Below, in pieces: positions 8,521 through 16,763 of a stretch of DNA of 16,763 nucleotides. The position numbers and the translations under genes are program-made. The first letter of the stretch is position 1; every line of letters starts with the position of its first letter. Below the pieces are notes generated by a model that saw only the letters and a program-made list of their open reading frames with translations, was not told where the DNA came from and did no database searches. Source of the stretch: Conidiobolus incongruus B7586 (lineage: Eukaryota; Entomophthoromycota; Entomophthoromycetes; Entomophthorales; Conidiobolaceae); contig JNEM01011354.1 of the NCBI GenBank assembly GCA_000697335.1, positions 1 to 16,763 of the forward strand, in the 5' to 3' direction.

Positions 8521-11500
8521 ATGGGTTTATTTTCTAAAAAATCTGAAAACAAAGATCCTGAAAATACAGCTAATGTGGAGGAAAAGCCTAAAGAGGAACC
8601 AGTTCCCAAAGTAAGTATCTTCAAGATTTACTCCGTAACTACTTTAAAGCATCGCTTTATGCTACTCCTCGGTATTATTGTTGCCGCTGTAGCTGGTGCT
8701 TCATTTCCTCTGATGACTGTTATCTTCGGTAAATTAATCGATACTTTCATTAAGTTTGGTGATGGTCGTTCAACTCCAGATCAATTTCAAAGTGACATCA
8801 ACTACTATACCCTCTTCTTTATCTATTTAGCCATCGTAGTCTTCGTTTGTACTTATACTTATATGTCCACTTTCCAATGGGTTGGTGCCAAATCCACGCA
8901 TAAAATCCGAAACCTTTATTTACAAAGTTTGCTAAAACAAGAGATTGCTTGGTTTGATAACATTGGATCAGGTGAAGTGACAACTAGAATTACCAATGAT
9001 ACCAGTCTAGTTCAAGATGGTGCCTCTGAAAAGGTTGCTTTAATTGTCCACGATCTTTGTACCTTTATTTCTGCTTTTATTATTGCTTTCACAGTGAACT
9101 GGCGTTTAAGTTTAATGCTCTTCTGTATTATTCCCGCAATTGTTGTTCTTATTGGATCTATGATGTTCTTTGGTTTCAAATATATTACCAGTTCTCTCGA
9201 CAAATATTCAATTGCTGGTAATACTGCTGAAGAATGCTTTTCTACGATCAGAACTGTTGCTGCATTTAACTTACAAGCCAAAATGAGCAAAAGATATGAT
9301 GGGCTCTTAAAGAATGCTCAGCGTGATGCAGTTATGCAAGCTCTCATCTTTGGTATCGGTGTTTCTGGAATGTTCTTCCTTATCTACTGTGGTTACTCTC
9401 TTACTTTCTACTATGGTGCTCGTATCATTGGATGGGGCTTAGGTACTCCTGGTGATGTTGTCAATACTTTCTTTGCCATTATTATCGGTGCTTTCTCTCT
9501 CGGAAGTGTCAGTCCCAATATGGAAGCTGTTACTAAAGCTCAAGGTGCTGCTGCTAAATTATTTCAGTGTATTGATCGTGTTCCTGAAATTGATTCATCA
9601 TCTTCCGAAGGTTTGAAACTTGATCAAGTTAATGGTGATATTGAATTAAGAAACATCAAATTCACTTATCCTTCTCGTAAAGATGTTCAAATCTTTGATG
9701 ATTTCTCTTTAAATATCAAGGCTGGTCAAACTGTAGCTTTAGTTGGTGCTAGTGGTTCTGGTAAATCAACTACTATTCAATTGTTGGAACGTTTTTATGA
9801 TCCTGATGGTGGTGAAATTCTTTTGGATGGTCACCCAATCAAGTCTCTCAATCTCAAGTGGTATAGAAGACAAATTGGTTTAGTTGCTCAAGAACCTACA
9901 TTATTCAATGGAACCATTGCTGATAACGTAATGGCTGGACTTGTTGGTACTCCTTTATTTGATGCACCTATGGAAAAGAAGATGGAAGCAATTATTGAAG
10001 CCTGTAAGCATGCCAATGCTCATGATTTTATTTCCAATCTCCCTCTCAAATACGAAACTCAGGTTGGTGAACGAGGATTTTTACTTAGTGGTGGTCAAAA
10101 GCAAAGAATTGCTATTGCTCGTGCTATCATTCGTAATCCCAGGATCCTACTCCTTGATGAAGCTACCTCTGCCTTAGATACTAAATCAGAAGTTTTGGTA
10201 CAAAAAGCTTTGGATCATGTTAGTAAAGAAAGAACAACATTGTTATTGCTCATCGTTTATCTTCCATTCGTAATGCCGATCTCATCGTTGTTGTTGACAA
10301 GGGCAAGATTATTGAACAAGGAACTCACAATAGCCTTTTAGAAAATACTGAAGGCGCTTATTATAAATTAGTTAAACTTCAAGGCCTTGTTAAAGAATCG
10401 GAACAATCTGATGATGATGATGATGATGATGATAATTCGAATCAAATCCAAAACCAAGTAGATAACAAAAGAACTCTCACCAATCGCTCTGAAAAAGCTG
10501 CTGAAGCTTTCCCTACTAACACTCAAGGATCTGTTCCAGGTAATGAGGCTCAAGAAGTTGCCAAACAATGGAGATTCTTCCCACTTGCTTCCAAAGTTTT
10601 ATCACTTAATCGCAAGGAATGGAAATCTTATATCCTTGGAGCTCTTGGTGCTGTTATTCTCGGCTGTATCTATCCAGTTTTCGCAATTTTACTTGCTAGC
10701 GTTGTAGATGTTTTAAGAGAGCTTCCTCCCAAACTCTACACTGATGCTGATTTCTGGTCATTAATGTTTCTTATCCTTGCATTTGTCACTTGGGCTAGTA
10801 ACTTTTGTCAAATGTATTTCTTTGGCGCTAGTTCTCAGATATTGACATCTAGAATCAGATCAAAGACCTTCGCTCATATTTTGCAGCAAGAAATTGGTTG
10901 GTTTGACAGAAAATCTAACTCTACTGGTGCTCTTACCTCTTCTTTGTCAACTGATGCTCAGGATATTCAAGGTCTTAGTGGTGTTACATTTGGAACTATA
11001 CTTCAAGTCTTTGTCAATGTGGTTGGAAGTATTATTGTTGGTTTAGTATATGGTTGGAAGATGACTTTGGTCTGTTGTACTACTCTTCCTATCTTATTGT
11101 ACACCGGTTATTATCAAGATAAAATGGTTCAAGGTTTCTCCGAACAAAATAAGGCTGCCTATTCCGAATCTGCGGAATTGGCTTGTGAAGCTTCTTCAGC
11201 TGTTAGAACTGTCACTTCTCTCACCCAAGAAGAAGCTGTTTGTGCCAAGTACAACGCAATCATGCAAGCTCCATTAAGATCCAACTTCAAAAAAGCTTTC
11301 TTTTCTTCTGCAGTCTTTGCCTTATCAAGAAGTATTGAATTCTTATGTTCTGCTCTTGCTTTCTGGTATGGTTCTAAACTCGTTAAAGATGGTGAATACG
11401 ACTTCAAACAAATGTTCACAGTCTTCGGTGCAATTATCATGGGTGCTGGTAATGCTAGTAGAGTGTTCGCTTATATTCCTGATATTTACAAAGCTAGAAA

Positions 11501-12359
11501 AGCTGCTGCTGCCATTTTCAACCTTGCTGAACGTATCCCTTTAGTTGATAGCACTGAGAACTCTCCTGGTAGAAGATTGCCGACTGGTAATAAGGACAAG
11601 CCGATTCAAGGTCATATTCAATTCGAAAATGTTCATTTCAGTTATCCTACTCGTCCTGGAGCTCGTGTCTTGAAGGGAGTCAGTTTTGAAGCTAATCCTG
11701 GACAATTCATTGCTCTTGTTGGACCTAGTGGTTGTGGTAAGAGTACTATCATTTCACTCTTAGAACGTTTCTACGACGTTAACAAAGGTAACGTTAAAAT
11801 CGATGGTGTTGATATTCGAGATTATCACTTGCCTTCCTTGAGAGCTCACATGGCTTTGGTCAGTCAAGAACCTTCCTTGTACGATATGACTATTGGTGAA
11901 AATATTGCAATGGGTGCTAGAAATAGCAATGAGCCTGTTACTCAAGAACAAATTGAAGCTGCTGCCAAACAAGCCAACTTACACAACTTTGTTATGACCC
12001 TTCCTAAGGGTTACGATACTAATGTTGGTAGTAAAGGTACTCAACTTTCAGGTGGTCAGAAGCAACGTGTTGCTATTGCTCGTGCTTTAATCCGTAATCC
12101 CAGTATCTTGTTGCTTGATGAAGCTACTTCTGCATTGGATGCTGAAAGTGAACGTATTGTCCAAGATGCACTTGATTCGGCTTCTGTTGGTAGAACTACA
12201 GTTGCCATTGCTCATAGATTATCCACCATTCAGAAAGCTGATTTGATTCTCGTTTTCCAACAACATCGCATTGTTGAATCTGGTACTCATCAACAACTTT
12301 TGAATAAGAAGGGTATCTATTATGAAATGGTCAATCAACAAAACTTGACTGTTCATTAA
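8521..12359 (+). CDS. Copy B: full-size ABCB multidrug-type exporter (P-glycoprotein/Pmd1 family), one 1-bp frame break
   Basis: An ATP-driven exporter of the plasma or vacuolar membrane, probably moving hydrophobic compounds, lipids or peptides; the substrate is not visible. Start ATG 8521 has A at -3 and G at +4. Residues 1-606 read through TMD1 (six membrane segments, about 46-72, 96-118, 171-193, 196-218, 272-292, 312-332; coupling helix QEIAWFDN 140-147) into NBD1: A-loop Tyr383, Walker A GASGSGKST 409-417, Gln457, LSGGQ 522-526, Walker B Asp546/Glu547. One base is missing at about 10238 (codon 573) compared with copy A, just before the H-loop AHRLS, so the first frame ends in an aberrant tail at 10341. 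The rest continues in the next frame to the TAA at 12357-12359: poly-Asp linker, TMD2 (six segments, about 704-984), NBD2 with GPSGCGKST, LSGGQ, LLLDEATSALD and H-loop His. Counted across the break, the length is about 1,279 residues, typical of full ABCB proteins. No intron is apparent. No other lesion is seen, so the break is recent or a sequence error. Confidence 0.85.
9751..12289 (+). repeat. Near-identical direct repeat, copy B unit (partner 2156-4695)
   Basis: This is the second arm of the 2.54-kb repeat, offset 7,595 bp from copy A up to the missing base at about 10238 and 7,594 bp after it. Both arms point the same way, with about 5.05 kb between them. At differing codons copy B mostly carries the residue more usual for the family (Gly453, Glu458, Thr before LSGGQ of NBD2), which fits B as donor. 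The exceptions are the missing base and a Thr-to-Ser codon change (10263) in the NBD1 H-loop. Confidence 0.9.
10411..10436 (+). repeat. (GAT)n microsatellite coding eight Asp in the linker, copy B
   Basis: GAT run of the same length as in copy A, read in the frame that follows the one-base break. Triplet runs change length quickly, so equal length in the two copies is a further sign that the sequence was shared recently. Confidence 0.85.
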
Positions 12360-13205
12360 TTTAAAAAATAATACATCACTTAAATAATTATACCAAAAAT
12401 ATGTTATATAATCAGTACAACATTTATCGATAACTCTTTATTATTATAAATATCTTATAAATTCAATTTACTTTATCCCAATTATTTTTCTATTTAATTA
12501 ATTTTTTTTAAATTCAAAAATATTCAAGCAATATTTTGTTATAAATTATGACCATAATATAATATATTCCTATCTAAATGTGTCAAAATTTTTTTATTAA
12601 ATTTGAATTCATTTCATGAGAATTAAATTTTATTATATTTATTTGAAATAATTAATTATTAAATTTTTTTTAATATTTAATCAATTTATTCAAAAAAGAT
12701 TTTAAAATACATAATATCTTTAAAAATGTATAAATTTATTATTATTAATATATATTTCATTTTACTGTCTTTAAATTTAAAGGCAAAATATGAGTATATA
12801 TTTCAAACATGGAGAGATATAATTCTAAAAAAATCATTTTTGACATGAAATATATACTATTAAGAATTATTTCAAAGCCACTATAAGATTGTTGTATTAA
12901 TCAGAGAATATATATTAGACAATTATTATTCTAATCATTTTCATATAAAGCTTTAGTATTTATAAATTTTGAAATTATTACATAATATTATATTATAATT
13001 ATAATGTACCATATCATACGATATGGATATAATATGTTATTTATTTAATCAATGATAAATTTATATTTGAAATAATACTATATTTTTATTGTTAAATATT
13101 TTAATTTGTAAAATATATACTTAATAATTATCAATATATCATGTTATATTAAATTTAAATAAAGCCTAAAATCTTAAAAATTAAATATTACATAATATGT
13201 AATAT

Positions 13206-13225
13206 ATTTTATTATATAATAAAAT
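13206..13225. repeat. 20-bp perfect palindrome, no spacer
   Basis: ATTTTATTAT followed directly by its reverse complement ATAATAAAAT. A second small inverted repeat, TTACAT-AAT-ATGTAA, lies immediately upstream at 13188-13202, and CCATATC-ATAC-GATATGG lies at 13009-13026. All are AT-only or nearly so and may reflect composition. Confidence 0.6.
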
Positions 13226-14052
13226 GAAATATATATAATATTAGAAAAACGTTATATTTTATTTAATATATATATTAATTTATCAATTAGTCCAATTGTT
13301 AATTAGAATTTTTCTCTATATATTAAATTTTATTAATCAAATTATATTATTAAAAAACTTTTATGAATTTTATTTAAAATTAATTCATATAATTTTACAT
13401 AATTTATTTAACACAATTAATAAAGTTAATTATTTTTTAAAAGTTAATTTATATATATAAATCGTATTAATTTAACTAATAATCATGGTCTCTTTTTCCC
13501 CTTTAATTCTTATTATTTTCCTGATTTTATCACTATTATGAGGATTAAAATTATATTAATCAATATTATATTCTAATAATACTTGGTAATATAAAATTTA
13601 ATATATCTTTATTGGTTTATTTACTTATTAAGCTTAAATTCATATTGTTTACTGATATATTAACTTGCCATATGGATATTAAATTTTTATTTTACATTAT
13701 ATTGGTTATGTCACCAATTATAATTGTAACTTTAACCTTAGAAATTTTTAATATAATCCAGATAAATTTCTTATTATTTAAAATTAATTTGAACAAAATT
13801 TCATTAAAATGATTTTTTAACACATATATATTAATAAATCAATTATATTAAAAAGATATCCCTTTATATATTAATAGTTTTATAAAAAGATTTTAATGAA
13901 AATTATCAGTAATATATTTCATAAGTATATCTTACATAATATAATTATATTTAAGTTTAATTTTTGATTTTCTTCATATTTTATTGTTGATTTCAATTAA
14001 TTGTGAACTTTATTTTAGTAATTTGAGAATATTAGATATACGATTTTGGCGC

Positions 14053-14084
14053 AAAATTAAAAAATTATGTAATTTTTTAATTTT
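14053..14084. repeat. Perfect 15-bp inverted repeat with 2-nt spacer
   Basis: AAAATTAAAAAATTA at 14053-14067 and its exact reverse complement at 14070-14084, separated by TG. It could extrude as a cruciform or fold in RNA. It directly follows a GGCGC core at 14048-14052 that is rare in this desert. Confidence 0.65.
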
Positions 14085-14993
14085 TGACATTTCAACTATA
14101 TGAATAGTTGCAAAAGAAATATATATATATATATAATAATTAGGTTAATATAGAATTTTAAAGTAATATTTATTGTTTTAAATTTATTATTAAAATTAAT
14201 TATATTTATCTCAAATAATGATTATCATTTGTTTATTATTTTGATAATAATATTACTTATATATAAATATAACTAAATTCTTAAAATTTACAACTATTAT
14301 AAAAAAATAGTTTAATCTAACTTTATTAATTTTGGCTAAATAAATTATTTAAAAGTTAGAAGGGAAATAATTTGAAATATGTTAATAAATTAAAAATTTA
14401 TTTTATCCTTTAATTATTAACTAATTAATAAGGTAAAAAAATATATTAAAAAGTATCTTAATGTTTTAGTCAAAAAGTATCCAAAAGATTTTAATAATAA
14501 TTTAATCAAATATATTAAAGCAAAGTTTAAGCTTAGTTTAATTAAAGTATTATATATAACTTAAAATTTCATTAAAGTTTAAAAATAGCTAAAATAGTTA
14601 TAACCAAATAAAACCTATAATATGAAATCAAAGATCAAAGTTTTTAAAAAAAATAATTTTAATTTATAATTCATAATTTTTTATAATCTTTTACTGAAAA
14701 ATATATCATAATATTAGAATAAGTTAGGATAATCACTTTTATAAACTCTTACATATAATTATTTTATTAATTAGTAAATATATATTATTAAAATATATAA
14801 TAATAGCATATAATACTCTTATCTGATTATTATAAGAAAATCAATCATTAGAAATTTTTTAATTAATATTTTAAATATAATTTTAAGATACCTGTTATTT
14901 TATAAAATAGCTATAAAAAATATAAAGCTAAAATAGTAAAAGTTTTTCAAATCAAAAATAATAAAAAAATCTATTATATCTAATATATTCAAT

Positions 14994-15020
14994 AAATTAT
15001 AGCTTATATAGCTATAATTT
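14994..15020. repeat. Perfect 11-bp inverted repeat with 5-nt spacer
   Basis: AAATTATAGCT at 14994-15004 and AGCTATAATTT at 15010-15020, with spacer TATAT. No associated gene is seen. Confidence 0.6.
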
Positions 15021-15846
15021 CTCTAGGTAATTCAAGGATATACTAATAAAGAAGAGAATTTTATTAATTTAATTTATTATATAGCAAATTTTAAAGTTAA
15101 ATTGAAATAAGTATTTTTAGATATTAGAAATATATTCAAAATATAACAAAGAGTTATCAATAATAAAGAAATATTAATTTAATAATATAAATTTATCTCT
15201 ATATATTATTTATTAAAAATTATAACTATATTTGATTTTATAAACAGTCTTGTTATTTAGAACTAGGAATAAAATTTTAAATTTTTTATGTTTGTTTTAG
15301 AAAAATGAAGATTTTATATATCTTTTATATCAAGATCTGTTATTGTAATTACTTAATATTAAATCTCTAATATATTTTAGGTATAATTTAACATATTACA
15401 AATAATAATATCTGGAAATATATCAGGCGCTAATGTTAAATGATATTACAATTCAAATAATAAATTAATAAATACTCCATTATTGGAAAAATAAACATCA
15501 TAAAATATATTTTAGATTCTAATATTATAATTTTCTTTTTTAAACCGTAATATAGCAATTCAAATACAAATTCATTAATGATAAAAAAATTTGAACAATA
15601 TATATACATATATATGAAACTGATCTAAAAATAATTATTATCATTATCAAATATTTTTTAATAAAAAGATAGAAATATATTAAAATATTAAATTATGAAA
15701 TAAAAAACTTAAAGTTTTTTAATATAATACTATAATAAATAAAATATATGTTGATAAATATGAGGAATTTATATTATTTATCTAACATTTTTTCTTAATT
15801 TTTTAAATAATCGATATATTATAGTAATTGAATTTAAATATTAATA

Positions 15847-16280
15847 ATGACTACCGTAATTGTGGGAGGAAATAAACTTTTAGAGCTTAAGTGGGGAATC
15901 GCCAGTGGTAAACAACAGGTTACCACAGATTTACGGGAAATTGATGGGGTTCACCAAATCAGGTACAAACTGCTTACTGTAAATTGGGTTTTTCGTGTAA
16001 AGTAATTATCTCACGCTTGTCACGACTCAACACTTGTGAGGGTTACGAGGAAAACTTAGAGATTGGATACTTTTGAAATGAAGATAAAAGAGATGCGTTT
16101 TTTAATTTGGTGATAATCTTATATTAACTTTCATTGTTGATTTTATGGATAGGAATGGCTCAGTGACAGAAGGGAACACAACCACCAGGTACAGGAAATG
16201 AGTGTTCCCAATGTGACTTGTCGATTCAGTGTGGTAAACGCAGTTTCTTGAGTGATTGACAAAATCATTTCCCATCAATA
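15847..16280. other. GC-richer structured island; possible ncRNA or exon relic, identity unknown
   Basis: About 430 bp at roughly 40% G+C (some stretches near 47%) lie between flanks of about 10-15%, with sharp edges. Perfect hairpins are visible: GTGGTAA/TTACCAC (15905-15911/15920-15926, 8-nt loop), GGGAACAC/GTGTTCCC (16172-16179/16202-16209, 22-nt loop) and CTCAC/GTGAG (16010-16014/16036-16040). ATTGTGGG at 15859-15866 can pair with CCCA-T-CAAT at 16271-16279, closing the whole island. The middle (about 16080-16145) is more AT-rich. Alternatively it could be coding relics: an ATG at 15847 opens a 52-codon frame ending at 16005, and a 32-codon frame follows an AG at 16149-16150 (GAA TGG ...), but I recognise neither and a similar open stretch exists on the other strand. 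A-box-like TGGCTCAGTGAC at about 16156 suggests possible Pol III transcription from the plus strand, weakly. Confidence 0.35.
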
Positions 16281-16763
16281 ACTATATATAATAATAATTT
16301 TGGAATTAAATTATTATTGAATTTTGAGTCAAAATTAGTTTATATAATAAAAAATATATAGACTTTATATTCTTCTAAACTTTTAATAAATATCAAAATT
16401 AAATTTATAGAATTTATTAATTCCATTTATTTGATTATATATATATATTAAATTTATTATATATTTAATATATATAGGTTAGTTTTACTTAATAAATATA
16501 TTATTTTTTATTAATGATTTTAAAAATTATTATTCAAACTTTAATATAACATTATTCTGTCATATAAAGTATATAAAAATAATAATAAAATAATTTGAAA
16601 ATAAATGAGAACCAAAGTTAGATAATATTTAATAAACTATTTTATTTAATTTATTAAATATATTATGTAATTTTAATAATAACTATGATGATCAATATAA
16701 AAACTAACATTATTTCATAGTTATAGCCTTATTTTTTAGATAAGTTATTTTATTAAAATAAAT
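16281..16763. other. AT-rich spacer at the right end
   Basis: After the GC-richer island the sequence returns abruptly to more than 85% A+T. I see no frame, hairpin of note or RNA gene here up to the end of the window. Confidence 0.6.

Larger units (their letters stand above)
12360..15840. other. Very AT-rich desert downstream of copy B
   Basis: No gene, tRNA or rRNA is visible. G+C is lower than in the spacer between the copies; some 60-base lines have only about 5 G or C. It holds A/T runs, an (AT)n run at about 14119-14134 and several perfect AT inverted repeats (listed separately). A hydrophobic open frame near 13612-13812 has no ATG start, uses only Ile/Leu/Phe/Asn/Lys-type codons expected from composition, and is not convincing. 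The first 100-200 bases presumably contain the 3' untranslated end of copy B, but no canonical AATAAA stands out close to the stop. Confidence 0.6.

Noticed and set aside
8610-8630. Intron starting at GTAAGT in copy B
   Set aside because: The sequence reads straight through as coding, matching the rest of the N-terminus and the frame of TMD1; no acceptor is needed.
10225-10260. Programmed -1 ribosomal frameshift in copy B
   Set aside because: No slippery heptamer of the X-XXY-YYZ type at the site, no obvious downstream pseudoknot, and copy A has the normal frame at the same place.
941-12359. Simple recent segmental duplication of the whole gene
   Set aside because: The 5' parts, the last codons and all flanks are diverged or unrelated, so a single recent duplication cannot explain the near-identity limited to the middle.
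13612-13812. 66-codon hydrophobic open frame in the AT desert
   Set aside because: It starts at TTG, not ATG, and its Ile/Leu/Phe/Asn/Lys make-up is what this base composition gives by chance. No motif or homologue is recognised.
16150-16235. tRNA gene
   Set aside because: An A-box-like word and a poor B-box-like GTCGATTCA are present about 63 bp apart, but there is no acceptor stem pairing and no cloverleaf.
15847-16280. RNase P RNA
   Set aside because: GAGGAAAACTTAGAG near 16047 resembles the CR-I consensus with a mismatch, and the ends can pair, but I found no matching CR-V partner near the 3' end. Too weak to name.

Overview
The window is eukaryotic genomic DNA, very rich in A and T. 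Spacer DNA is roughly 75-88% A+T, while the genes are clearly richer in G+C. Two tandem, same-strand, apparently intronless copies of one gene family dominate it. The product is a full-size ABC transporter of subfamily B (P-glycoprotein/MDR1 type, the family of fungal Pmd1-like multidrug exporters), laid out TMD1-NBD1-linker-TMD2-NBD2 in one chain. Such single-chain full transporters are a eukaryotic trait. The composition and protein style would suit an AT-rich early-diverging fungus (Entomophthoromycotina or an anaerobic chytrid, for example) or another AT-rich lower eukaryote. I cannot fix the species from the sequence.

Layout: 1-940 is AT-rich spacer. 941-4765 is copy A. Its first third is a decayed pseudogene with several stops and frame changes, but the frame is open from 1952 to 4765. 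4766-8520 is spacer without a recognisable gene, holding one GC-rich hairpin near 5273-5300 and a plausible TATA box near 8363. 8521-12359 is copy B, a transporter of about 1,279 codons whose reading is interrupted once, by a one-base deletion at about 10238 in NBD1. 12360-15840 is an even more AT-rich desert. 15847-16280 is a sharply bounded GC-richer island with several hairpins, possibly an unidentified structured RNA or a relic of other DNA. 16281-16763 is AT-rich spacer again.

The most interesting feature is the relation between the copies. Upstream of 2156 (copy A) and 9751 (copy B), and in the last ~23 codons, they are clearly diverged. In between, about 2,540 bp are almost identical: by direct comparison I count 7 substitutions and one 1-bp indel, with a 1,776-bp stretch lacking any difference, silent sites included. 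This mosaic is the classic mark of ectopic gene conversion between tandem paralogues, most likely from the live copy B into the decayed copy A, resetting its distal two thirds. A chimeric assembly is the main alternative. As written, neither copy encodes an uninterrupted full transporter: A is broken in TMD1, B by one base just before the NBD1 H-loop. I see no evidence of a wholly new biological system.
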